A stretch of 45,881 bases of DNA. Origin: JAWXCM01 sp034408745 (lineage in GTDB: Bacteria > Acidobacteriota > Terriglobia > Bryobacterales > Bryobacteraceae). Shown in pieces: positions 18,925 to 26,868 of the stretch (its first letter is position 1; every line of letters starts with the position of its first letter). The notes beneath the pieces were generated by a model. It saw nothing but the letters and a program-made list of their open reading frames with translations, was not told the origin of the DNA and did no database searches. A program made the translations under genes and the position numbers. Location of the stretch: assembly GCA_034408745.1 (NCBI GenBank), contig JAWXCM010000450.1, positions 1 through 45,881 on the forward strand, written 5' to 3'.

Positions 18925-19170
18925 GCACCTGTTCCCGGGCAGGAGGTAACCGGCCCTTTGGCCCCGGTCCGCGGAGGTGTGACAACTTCCGTTGGTCGGA
19001 TGACGGGTGGGAAAATCTTATGACCCGGGTAACGCGGGTCAGTTGATTACAGTTTAGCAGGGTGCATTTCGCGACTCGATTCCGTAGCGCCCAAAAACCT
19101 TGACCGCGGTCGCTGATTTGTAACAAAAGTTAGCTAAAATAGGTTTACCCTGTCGCTACAGGTCCCACCT
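18925..19170. other. Divergent intergenic region with inverted repeats
   Basis: 246 bp between the minus-strand porin and the plus-strand TonB receptor. It contains GACCCG-N7-CGGGTC (about 19022-19040), a GC-rich block with GGAGGTAACCGGCCC and GGCCCCGGT (about 18941-18976), and an AT-rich part with TTGACC (19100) and TAAAAT (19135) before the receptor start. Spacing does not give a convincing promoter, and I recognise no known riboswitch. Confidence 0.4.
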
Positions 19171-22100
19171 ATGAGAAAACGTCTCCTGTCATTGTTGTTT
19201 GTCCTGGCGTGTGCCAGCGTTACTTTCGCCCAACAGGCGGGAGTGGCGAGCATTTCCGGCGTCGTTCGCGACGCCAGCGGGTCCACTGTTCCCAGCGCCA
19301 AAGTTGTCGTCTCTAACGAATCCAAGGGCATTAACCGAAACCTTGAAACCAACCAGGATGGCATCTTCCTGGCTCCGTCACTGACGCCTGCCGCCGGGTA
19401 TGCGGTGAAGGTGGAGGCCGCGGGGTTTGCGGTTTACGAACGCAAGGAAATGACGCTCAACGTCGGTCAGTCGGTCAGCCTCGATATCGCGCTGAATGTG
19501 GCGGGATCGACGCAGACGGTTGAGGTAACCAGCGGCGCTCCTCTCGTGGAAACTACGAAAACGGGTGTCAGCCAGGTGGTCAACTCGGCGCAGATCGACA
19601 ATTTGCCGATCAACGGCCGCCGCGTTGACTCGTTTGTTCTGCTGACGCCTGGCGTGACGTCTGACGGCGCGTTCGGGCTGGTCAGCTTCCGTGGCGCAGC
19701 CGGCGGGAACACGTTCCTTACCGACGGCAATGACACGACGAACCAGTACTACAACGAGAACGCGGGCCGTACACGCATCACGACCCAGATCTCGCAGGAC
19801 GCGGTTCAGGAATTCCAGGTACTGTCGAATGGCTACTCGGCCGAGTATGGCCGCGCGATTGGCGGCGTGGTGAACACCGTCACGCGCTCCGGCACCAACG
19901 ATACTCACGGCACGGCTTACTGGTTCTTCCGCAACCGTACGCTCAATGCGCGCGACCGTTATGCGAACTTCAATCCTCCTGAGTGGCGGCATCAGGCCGG
20001 CGGCAGCCTTGGCGGCGCGATCAAAAAAGACAAGCTGTTCTACTTCTTCAACTACGAAGTGACGCGGCGCAACTTCCCGCTGCTCAACCGCCTGATCAAC
20101 ACCGGCTTTACTGACAGCGTCGGCAACTTCAATGCCGCCTGCCCGGCACAGATTAGCCAGACGCAGTGCTTCACGGCGCGCGATTACGTCATGCGCAACA
20201 ACGGCGTGTTGCTGCCCCGTAAGGCTGAGACCAACGTCCTGTTCGGCAAACTGGATTATCAGCTGAATTCCCGCAATTCGATCAGCGCCAGCATGAACTA
20301 CATGGACTGGGAATCGCCCAACGGCATCCAGACCCAGGCTGTACTGACCAACAACAACGGCGCCGGCAACAATGCCGATTCGACGGTTCGCACACGTTAC
20401 GGGCGTCTGGCCTGGACGGCGATCCCGAGCAGCACGATTGTGAACGAAGCCCGCTTCGGCTGGTTTAAGGACCGTCTGTACGATCCGAACAATCCGGCTC
20501 TGATCCCGGCACAGACGGGCAAGCTGGGTATCTCCGTGAACAGCGCCGCGGTTGGCGCGGCGACCGATTATGACCGGCTGAATCCTTCTGAGCAGCGCTT
20601 CCAGTTCGCCGACAACGTGAGCTGGAACGTCGGCAAACATGCGCTGAAGATTGGTGGCGAGATCATCTCGACGCAGGATTACACGAAGCTGCTCCGCCAG
20701 GAGTTCGGCTCCTACAGCTACGCAAGCTTCGCTACCTTCGCTCTGGATTTCAGCGGTGTTCGCAACCCGGCAAACGGGTTCGGCAACTACAACAGCTTCC
20801 TGCAGCGGTTCGGCAACCGGATTGTAGACACCACGATGAAGGACTATATGTTCTACGTCCAGGATCAGTACCGCGCGACTTCGAAGCTGACGCTCAACCT
20901 GGGTGTTCGCTATGAGTACACTGTGATCCCGCAGCCGAAGCTGACAAACCCGGATTATCCGGCGACCGCGGCGATCGCGTCGCCCGGCAAGAACTTTGCG
21001 CCGCGCTTCAGCATGTCGTACTCGCTCACTCCGAAGACGGTGGTTCGCGGTGGCTTCGGCATGTTCTACTCCCGCTTCCAGTCGGGTTTGATCCAGAACC
21101 TGCACCAGACCAACGGTCTCTATCAACAAACGATCAGCGTGCAGCCGCCGCAGGCCGGCGCTCCAATTTTCCCGAACGTGGTAGGCAGCGCCACGGGTTT
21201 CCCGGCCGGCTCCATCGATCTGCAGGTGGCGTCGAAGGACTTCCGCAACCCGTACACGCTGCAGGGCGATCTCGCCATTGAGCGTGAAATCATGCCCAAC
21301 CTCGGCCTGAGCGTTTCCTATGTTTACAGCCGCGGTGTGCAGTTGTTCACCACGCGTGACCTGAATCTGGGCGCGCAGGGTCCGAACGTCACGTTCCGTG
21401 TGAACGACTCGTCCGGAACGCAGGTGAACTCATTCACCACGCCGACCTATCTCAACGCCAACCGTGTGGACCGCCGCTACAACCGCGTGTGGCAGGTGGA
21501 GAACGGCGGTCAGAGCTGGTATAACGGCCTGATCGTGCAGTTGAACAAGCGCTTCTCGCATGGCATTCAGGCGGGCGTTGCCTACACCTGGTCTCATGCA
21601 ATCGACCTGGGCGGCATTGGCGCCGGCAACGATGCGCTGTTTTACACCGGCCTTCGCACCTTCCAGAACGGTGTCAGCTCCATCGACAGGGGCAGTTCGG
21701 CTCTCGACCAGCGTCACCGGTTCGTAGTCAACTCGCTGTGGTCGCCGAAGTTCACCCGCAGCACGTCGGCCGTTGCGAAGTACCTGATCAACGGCTGGCA
21801 GCTGTCGCAGATCACCACCGTTGCTTCGCCGATCTTCGCCAACGCGACGGTGAACGTGAGCGGCGCGGCGTTTGCGGGCGCAGCCTTCACGGGCAGCCTG
21901 AACGGCGCAGGCGGCACGACTCGTGTCCCGTTCTACCCCACCAACTTCCTGGAAGTCGACAACATTGTCCGCGTCGACGCCCGGCTCTCGCGTGAACTTC
22001 CGTTCACCGAGCGTGTGAAGCTCTGGATGAACTTTGAGGCGTTCAACGTGTTCAACCACGTGTCCAACACGGGCGTGAACACGCAGGCCTTCAGTACTGC

Positions 22101-22212
22101 CAACGGAGTGCTGACGCCGACGGCGAACGTCGGTTTGGGCAACGCATCGCAGGGCTTCCCGGACGGCACCAACGCGCGCCGCGCTCAGGTCAGCCTGCGG
22201 CTCGTTTTCTAA
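19171..22212 (+). CDS. TonB-dependent receptor, Oar-like with carboxypeptidase-regulatory domain
   Basis: 1013 residues. The signal peptide (1-20) ends at VTFAQQ. A carboxypeptidase-regulatory/Ig-like domain (about 25-105: SISGVVRDASGSTVPSAKVVV, LTPAAGYAVKVEAAGF) is followed by a plug domain (about 115-245) with VNSAQIDNLPINGRRVDSFVLLTPGV and GNTFLTDGNDTTNQ, then a large 22-strand-type barrel ending in VSLRLVF, the terminal Phe typical of outer-membrane proteins. Acidobacteria carry dozens of these Oar-like receptors. They are presumed to import large ligands or bind matrix material, and the ligand is not predictable here. The gene is complete and followed by a strong terminator. Its nearest relative in the window is the truncated copy on the other strand. 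Confidence 0.93.
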   Translation: MRKRLLSLLFVLACASVTFAQQAGVASISGVVRDASGSTVPSAKVVVSNESKGINRNLETNQDGIFLAPSLTPAAGYAVKVEAAGFAVYERKEMTLNVGQSVSLDIALNVAGSTQTVEVTSGAPLVETTKTGVSQVVNSAQIDNLPINGRRVDSFVLLTPGVTSDGAFGLVSFRGAAGGNTFLTDGNDTTNQYYNENAGRTRITTQISQDAVQEFQVLSNGYSAEYGRAIGGVVNTVTRSGTNDTHGTAYWFFRNRTLNARDRYANFNPPEWRHQAGGSLGGAIKKDKLFYFFNYEVTRRNFPLLNRLINTGFTDSVGNFNAACPAQISQTQCFTARDYVMRNNGVLLPRKAETNVLFGKLDYQLNSRNSISASMNYMDWESPNGIQTQAVLTNNNGAGNNADSTVRTRYGRLAWTAIPSSTIVNEARFGWFKDRLYDPNNPALIPAQTGKLGISVNSAAVGAATDYDRLNPSEQRFQFADNVSWNVGKHALKIGGEIISTQDYTKLLRQEFGSYSYASFATFALDFSGVRNPANGFGNYNSFLQRFGNRIVDTTMKDYMFYVQDQYRATSKLTLNLGVRYEYTVIPQPKLTNPDYPATAAIASPGKNFAPRFSMSYSLTPKTVVRGGFGMFYSRFQSGLIQNLHQTNGLYQQTISVQPPQAGAPIFPNVVGSATGFPAGSIDLQVASKDFRNPYTLQGDLAIEREIMPNLGLSVSYVYSRGVQLFTTRDLNLGAQGPNVTFRVNDSSGTQVNSFTTPTYLNANRVDRRYNRVWQVENGGQSWYNGLIVQLNKRFSHGIQAGVAYTWSHAIDLGGIGAGNDALFYTGLRTFQNGVSSIDRGSSALDQRHRFVVNSLWSPKFTRSTSAVAKYLINGWQLSQITTVASPIFANATVNVSGAAFAGAAFTGSLNGAGGTTRVPFYPTNFLEVDNIVRVDARLSRELPFTERVKLWMNFEAFNVFNHVSNTGVNTQAFSTANGVLTPTANVGLGNASQGFPDGTNARRAQVSLRLVF

Positions 22213-22235
22213 GTCGAGCCGAGGTTGTTGGAACG

Positions 22236-22266
22236 AGGCCGCTCCCTTACCGGGGCGGCCTTTTTC
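22236..22266 (+). terminator. Rho-independent terminator of the TonB receptor gene
   Basis: AGGCCGCTCC, loop CTTACC, GGGGCGGCCT (10-bp stem with one G-T pair), then TTTTTC. It lies 24 bp after the receptor stop codon. This is one of the clearest intrinsic terminators in the window. Confidence 0.85.
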
Positions 22267-22289
22267 TTGGTGTGCCGAACATGCTCGGC

Positions 22290-22393
22290 AGCTTGAGGGT
22301 GAAAGTCCCCTTGACAACTGAAGGGGGTGGAGTCACAGCGAAGCGTCCGCAACACCTGCCCGACTACAGGTTCGGCCGTAGCCCGGCGATTCG
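22290..22393 (+). other. Intergenic stretch with group II intron-like motif
   Basis: The segment at about 22298-22350 reads GAGGGTGAAAGTCCCCTT, then GACAACTGAAGGGGG and GGAGTCACAGCGAAGCG. GGGTGAAAGTCCC followed shortly by a TGAAG-type element resembles domain I text of bacterial group II introns as I remember it. No reverse transcriptase gene is nearby, so at most this is a short remnant. A chance resemblance is quite possible. It lies between two convergent genes. Confidence 0.25.
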
Positions 22394-24902
22394 TCAGAAG
22401 ATGCAGCGAAGTCCGATTTGGAGCTGACGCGGAGAGGCTGCCGAGCTGATGACGCCGAAGTTGGCGGCTCCCAGCGTCTGGCCCGGCAAGCCGAAGTTTG
22501 CATGGTTGAACAGGTTGAACGCTTCACCGCGCAACTGGAACCGCAGACCTTCGCGGATCGGAATGTCGCGAAGGAGCCCCGCGTTGAGCGTCGTGCGTCC
22601 CGATCCGCGGACGATGTTGACGCCCTGATTGCCGAACTGATTGGCAGCCGGCTGCGCGAACGCATCGACATCGAACCACCGGCTTACCGATCGCTGCGAG
22701 GCATGGAGGTTGGGATCGCGGATCACATCGGCGCGCAGCGGTCCCGCTGAGAACGCCTGCGTTGTATTCGTCGAAGTGGTGACCGTGAGTGGCGGAGCAG
22801 TCTGCCACAGCAGCACGCTCGAGACCGACCAGTTGCCCAGAATTCTCCCGTGCAGGCTGCTGGAGCCGAACCGCCGCCCGCGCCCGTACGGAATCTGGTA
22901 AACGGAAGCCCAGGTCAGGCGATGGCGGATGTCGTTTTCCGACGGACCATAATCCGCGCGCCGGTCGTAAGCGTTGGAGTATGCATTCACGCTGTTACCG
23001 AGCGACTGCAACTGGGTGGTGTTGCTGAGCGCTTTGGCATACGTATACGTCGCCAGCAGGTTGAAGCCGCCTGAGAAGCGCTTCTCCGCCTTGCCGATGA
23101 ACGCGTGATAATTGGTCACACCAATTGGCGGAGAGAGCAACTGCACGTCCGAGAACTGCGGGTAGGGGCGGTTGATCTGGCTCGACGCAGGGGTGAGCTG
23201 AGAAGGCGGAATCTGGTTCAGACTCAGCGGGTCGCCGGGCATCTTGCGCTGAAGATTGCCGATGTAGCCGGCCGAGACCATCATGGATTTAGCCACTTCG
23301 CGCTGCACATTCAAATTCATTTGCATCGAGTAGCCTGTAGCTCGGTTGCGATCGAAGAATGTCACCGCGGCGGTCGGCTGCGTGCCAGTCGGCACGGCTC
23401 CGTACCGGTCGTCGAGCGTGTTGTTGACCGTCTGCACCGGAATCGGCTGACTGAGCGTGAATGGAATGGTTGTCCCGTTGTCGCCGGTCGGAATTACGAG
23501 GGCTGTGCCGTACCCGAGTACGGCCGCCAGGGTCGCATCGCCACCGTCATAGGGTGCGGCGAAGAAAATGCCGAAGCCCGTGCGAATAACCGTTTTGGTG
23601 TTGCCGAACGGCTTCCATGCCAGCCCGACCCGCGGCGCGAAGTTGTTCCGGTCGAGATTGTGGGGACTCTCCGGGAAACCATTCACTCCAGCAAACCGAA
23701 TCACACCGCGGGTACCGGAAACGGGGTTGACCGTCAGCGGATCGAAGCTGTTCAGGATGTTGTCCTTCGTGGCGAAAGGCGTGTCGAGTTCCCAGCGAAT
23801 CCCGAGGTTCAGAACGAGGTTGCGGGAAATCTGCCAGTCATCCTGAATGAAGCCGGAAACGTACCAGGAACTGCGATCGATGATCGGCGGCCGTGCTGCC
23901 TGGAAACTCGAGGGGCTGCCGAGAAGCAGTGCCGCGATTCCGTTACCGGTCGTGGCCCTTCCAGTCAGTCCGGTGATACCCCGGGTGAACGTAAAGGCAC
24001 CGGAGGCCAACTGGCGCCGGTCGTCCCGGTTGCGCGAGCGTCGCACGTCGGCGCCAATGCGGAGGGAGTGCGAGCCTTTAATCCACGAGACCGTATCCGC
24101 GAACTCAGGCTGCTGGATCGGAGCCTGATCCCGGTACTGGTTGTTCGAACCCAGAGCGGTGTAGCCGTTGATGTTGAATCGGGGGTACGACTCGTCCGGG
24201 ATGCCGCGGAGACCAAGCTTCGCTGGGGCCTGCGTTCCGTATCCTGGCGCGTACGCGAGAGTGGCGCGTGTGACGAATCCTACCCGGACCTCATTGATGA
24301 GCGTGGGGCGAAGTATCGATGTCCATGAGCCCAGCAGGTTCCAGCCTTTGGCGTCTCGGTTGAGCACGGATTCGGCCGCGGGGTCGGCGAACACACTGCG
24401 AGCTCCGGCATCGAACTGGTTCCAGATGGACCGAAAACTCACGCGCTGTGCGTCGGTGAAGCTGTAATCCGCCTTTGCGGTGACTACGTCGCTGTTCAGA
24501 ACATTGATGGGGTTCGCGGCGAAGTTGTTCGCTCCTGCGACATTGTCCGGCTGCCGGTTTGGCAGAGGGTACGCCTTGAGTACATTCAGCGCAACCGGAT
24601 CGAGCCGCGCGGCCGGGATCCTGTTGCCGGTGAACGGCGTGCGAGTAGCCGGTGTGCCGGTAGTCGGGTCGTAGATGACGGCGAGGGTAGCGTTGGTGTT
24701 GTAGGTCTGGGAGAAGTCTCCGGCACGCTCCAGCAGGCTGGGCACTGTCAACACCGAGGTGGAGCCATCGCGCCGGCGTGAACCTTCGTATCCCACGAAG
24801 TAGAACGCTTTGTTGCGGCGAATCGGGCCGCCGGTGGTTCCGCCGAAGACGTTGTAGCGAATGGGTGCGCGCTGCTTCTCGCCATTGACCCAGGCGCGCC
24901 GG
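22394..24902 (-). pseudogene. 5'-truncated TonB-dependent receptor
   Basis: The recognisable receptor starts only at WVNGEKQRAPIRYNVFGGTTGGP and runs through an Oar-like barrel (TDAQRVSFRSIWNQFD, LVLNLGIRWELDTPF, FAPRVGLAWKPFG) to the barrel end LQIGLRCIF. The signal peptide, regulatory domain, TonB box and plug (about 250 residues in the intact paralogue) are missing. The reading frame continues upstream of about 24902, but the added residues are an out-of-frame translation of the neighbouring regulator gene. The protein could not be exported, so this is a pseudogene left by a deletion. The junction is estimated from loss of family similarity, give or take about 15 bp. Confidence 0.8.
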
Positions 24903-25347
24903 TGGCAAGCAGAGCGATGGCGGCGCAAACCACAGCTGCGATTCTCCACCGCGGCGACATCCTGTTTGCCGGGGGAGCTTCCACGACCGCGGGTTGCCGC
25001 CTGGTGAACACCGGAACATAGCCGCCTTTGGGGATGTCGAGCACCCATGGATCCGCGTTGCCTTCCGTGTCGGCATACTCATGCAACTTGATCCGGAGTT
25101 GCCGGGCCGACACGCGGACGATGTTGTCGTTTGCTGTGTCGTAGTCCGTCGCCCGGTGGAAAACTTCCCGTCCGATGTACTGCTCCGAGATCTCGGACGA
25201 CCGCCCCGACAGGGCGACGTCGGTGACGAACAGCAGGAAATCGCGCAGGCGCGGCGCGCTGCGGAAGCCGGGGGAATCGGCAATCCGCTGCACGAAGGCT
25301 CGCTTTTCCCGCTCGTCGGTGATGGGTACCGGCGTCGTCGTGGACAA
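24903..25347 (-). pseudogene. 3'-truncated winged-helix regulator-like protein
   Basis: TTG start at 25347 (an in-frame stop lies three codons upstream). The first 110 residues are a conserved acidobacterial winged-helix-like N-domain: SPGFRSAPRLRDFLLFVTDVALSGR, EQYIGREVFHRATDYDTANDNIVRVSARQLRIKLHEY, DIPKGGYVPVFTRR. A single membrane helix (WRIAAVVCAAIALLATG) follows, after which the family similarity stops and the frame enters receptor sequence read in the wrong frame. Related proteins continue with a long periplasmic part, often repeats. The open frame runs to 24748, giving a possible 199-residue product with a nonsense tail. The DNA-binding part is intact, so a membrane-tethered remnant might still be made. 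Confidence 0.7.
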
Positions 25348-25379
25348 GAGACTCTACAGGTAGTCTATTTCACTCCCCG

Positions 25380-25451
25380 TCGGGGGGCAGGCGCCCACGC
25401 CTGCAGCGGGTCCCTTGTGCTTGCACCACCAGACCCGCTTTCAGGGGGTCC
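25380..25451. repeat. GC-rich hairpin repeat, copy C (with internal insertion)
   Basis: Begins CGGGGGGCAGGCGCCC and CGCCTGC like copies A and B. It then has AGCGGGTC (25405-25412), about 19 bases of unrelated sequence, and GACCCGCT (25432-25439) followed by TTCAGGGGGTC. It reads as a copy with an insertion or rearranged arm, and the AGCGGGTC/GACCCGCT pair can still form a stem. It is intergenic between the truncated regulator and the antitoxin gene. Confidence 0.6.
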
Positions 25452-25485
25452 AGACCATCTGGGGAATGCCAGCTGATGGAACTGC

Positions 25486-25884
25486 TTAAAGGAACAACTC
25501 GATCGGCACCTGGAGCCCGTCAGCAAGTTTCCGGGCGACGGTTTTGCTGATCTCCCGGCGGCCCGCTATTATTTCCGTGGTCAGTCCCTTGTTTCCGACC
25601 ATTGCGGCGATGTCCTTGTGGCGAAGCCCGCGATCTTCCATGAGGGCAGTGAGCGATTCGTGGGGCGTGTTTTTAGCAATGACGACCGTCTTGTTTTCGT
25701 AGTGCTCCACCAGGGCCGTCAGTAGTTCTGCTGTCGCATTCTGCTCCGGACTCGGATTTTCGATGTCATCGAGTTTCGTTAATTCGGCCACAAGAGCATC
25801 GTGCTCGGCAGCGTTCTGTGGGGGCCGCGGTGAGAGCTGGGCGAGGATGCGCCCGTAGCTCTTTTGATCAATTCCAGGCGACAT
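25486..25884 (-). CDS. higA: HigA-type antitoxin, XRE-family HTH
   Basis: 132 residues from the ATG at 25884, which has AAGGAG seven bases upstream. An ATG at 25890 is only one base from that ribosome site. The C-terminal third is a helix-turn-helix: RHKDIAAMVGNKGLTTEIIAGRREISKTVARKLADGLQVPIELF. The N-terminal part is acidic (LVAELTKLDDIENPSPEQNATAEL) and likely binds and neutralises the toxin. The gene follows and overlaps the HigB gene, in the toxin-first order typical of HigBA. HTH binding to the paired GTTTAC-N5-GTAAAC sites upstream of the toxin would give autoregulation. Confidence 0.88.
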   Translation of the reverse strand: MSPGIDQKSYGRILAQLSPRPPQNAAEHDALVAELTKLDDIENPSPEQNATAELLTALVEHYENKTVVIAKNTPHESLTALMEDRGLRHKDIAAMVGNKGLTTEIIAGRREISKTVARKLADGLQVPIELFL

Positions 25885-26152
25885 CGTCATACTCCTTGTG
25901 GGTCAGGATGTGAAGTACAAAGACCCGCTGACCCTCGTAATTAACCCGCGCAATCAGGCGGTATTTATTGCCGCTGATGTTGAAGATAGTCCGGCGGCCG
26001 ACCTGATCGGCCGAGCTGAAGTCAGCTTTGAGCTCCGCAAGGTTTCGCCATGTCGCGCGGCGAGTGATTACGTACCAGTTGACCAGCGAAGGGCGCGAAG
26101 CCGCAAAGCGTTTGATGAATTCTTCGATTCGGCGCTTCGTAATCACTCTCAT
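25868..26152 (-). CDS. higB: HigB-type toxin, RelE-like mRNA interferase family
   Basis: 94 residues. The family pattern is clear: MRVITKRRIEEFIKRF, LVNWYVITRRATWRNLAELKADFSSADQV, RTIFNISGNKYRLIARVNYEGQRVFVLHILTHKEYD. This is the HigB subfamily, whose members cleave ribosome-associated mRNA. Candidate catalytic residues are the basic and His positions in the last third (R-L-I, THKEYD). Its 3' end overlaps the antitoxin gene. The start lies next to operator-like palindromes. Length and both ends look intact, so the module is probably functional. Confidence 0.9.
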   Translation of the reverse strand: MRVITKRRIEEFIKRFAASRPSLVNWYVITRRATWRNLAELKADFSSADQVGRRTIFNISGNKYRLIARVNYEGQRVFVLHILTHKEYDDVAWN

Positions 26153-26158
26153 GCTTGA

Positions 26159-26187
26159 AGTTTACATAGCGTAAACTCGCGAGTCAA
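26159..26187 (-). promoter_or_regulatory. Putative higBA promoter
   Basis: On the minus strand TTGACT (26187-26182), a 17-bp spacer and TAAACT (26164-26159). Transcription would begin at or next to the HigB ATG, giving a leaderless or very short leader mRNA. The -10 is only four of six. The -10 region overlaps the proximal palindrome, as expected for autorepression. Confidence 0.4.
26160..26176. promoter_or_regulatory. higBA operator 1
   Basis: GTTTAC-N5-GTAAAC, a perfect 6-bp inverted repeat 8 bp from the HigB start. It is a likely binding site for the HigA HTH dimer. Confidence 0.6.
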
Positions 26188-26194
26188 GGGGCAA

Positions 26195-26211
26195 GTTTCC
26201 GAAACGTAAAC
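26195..26211. promoter_or_regulatory. higBA operator 2
   Basis: GTTTCC-N5-GTAAAC, the same architecture as operator 1 with one arm degenerate, starting 35 bp upstream of it. Two spaced sites would allow cooperative, toxin-ratio-dependent repression. Confidence 0.5.
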
Positions 26212-26868
26212 AACAATTGACATCAATTTGTCAGCCGCCGCAGCCTACCTGCTTCGGTGGTACTGCTTCGTCCCGCTCGGGCTGTAGTGGTACACGCCTC
26301 CACGAGGCCCAGTGTGATCCTCCGGATGGATAAAGGTACGTCCTGTTCGTCCCGTGGGCTGTGGGGTGGACAGTTACTGTGCGGAACAGGCGTCCGGTCC
26401 GTCTTCGGCATGAACAGCAAGAGCCCGAACAGGACGAGGAACGCGAGTATTACCCATCGAAAGAAACCCGCATGCGTTGTGGGTGGTGCAAGCGGTGTGG
26501 CGTCACGGACTTGCGCGAGCTGCTTTGGCTCGGCGCAGGCTGCGGCGTGGCTCGATTCCGCAGCCTCAACGCCATGGCGTTGAGCGAACGGCCACAGGCA
26601 TCACGGCGGCTCTCTGTGGTTCAGGCGGTGGTGGAGATGCCTGTTGGTCCTTCACCACGCGTTTCCTTCGCAGCCACTTTGCCGCTTTTCCGATGTTGCG
26701 CAACATCTCGACCTCCGTTTGTTTCGCTCCGCAGCCTCATCAAGCTCTCCCGATAACTTCGTTGAAGTTGCCTCTCGGCCTGTCGAGAGACGGGCGTAGG
26801 GCCGCGGCGTCCCCGAGGGGTTGTTGGGTCGGTCATGCCCGAATACTATCCCGTTCGGCAGCGCGCTG
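26212..26868. other. Long intergenic region of unknown content
   Basis: About 650 bp between higBA and the copper-monooxygenase gene. Several overlapping open frames exist, but none resembles a known family. There is an AATTGA/TCAATT inverted repeat at 26216-26229 and a perfect 16-bp palindrome at 26692-26707. A Cys-rich patch RCGWCKRCGV in one plus frame could be a decayed gene fragment. One small minus-strand frame is listed separately. Confidence 0.4.
26621..26836 (-). CDS. Small hypothetical basic protein (doubtful)
   Basis: 71 residues, very basic and polar (MTDPTTPRGRRGPTPVSRQ, then ERQLQRSYRESLMRLRSET), ending KVAAKETRGEGPTGISTTA. It has no known family and no clear ribosome site. A possible promoter, CTGACA-N18-TAGTAT, lies just upstream on the same strand inside the end of the next gene. 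The Arg-rich composition may only reflect GC-rich non-coding DNA. Listed because the start, promoter-like boxes and length are compatible with a real small gene. Confidence 0.25.
   Translation of the reverse strand: MTDPTTPRGRRGPTPVSRQAERQLQRSYRESLMRLRSETNGGRDVAQHRKSGKVAAKETRGEGPTGISTTA

Noticed and set aside
18925..19170. Riboswitch upstream of the porin or TonB receptor
   Set aside because: I compared it by eye with cobalamin, TPP, guanidine, molybdenum-cofactor and c-di-GMP motifs and found no convincing core; only generic GC-rich hairpins remain.
19378..21129. 583-codon minus-strand open frame inside the TonB receptor
   Set aside because: The receptor on the plus strand is complete with signal peptide and terminal Phe; the antisense product is Arg/Val-rich with no recognisable domain.
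26692..26707. Perfect 16-bp palindrome GATGTTGC-GCAACATC
   Set aside because: About one such palindrome is expected by chance in a window of this size, and no gene start is adjacent.
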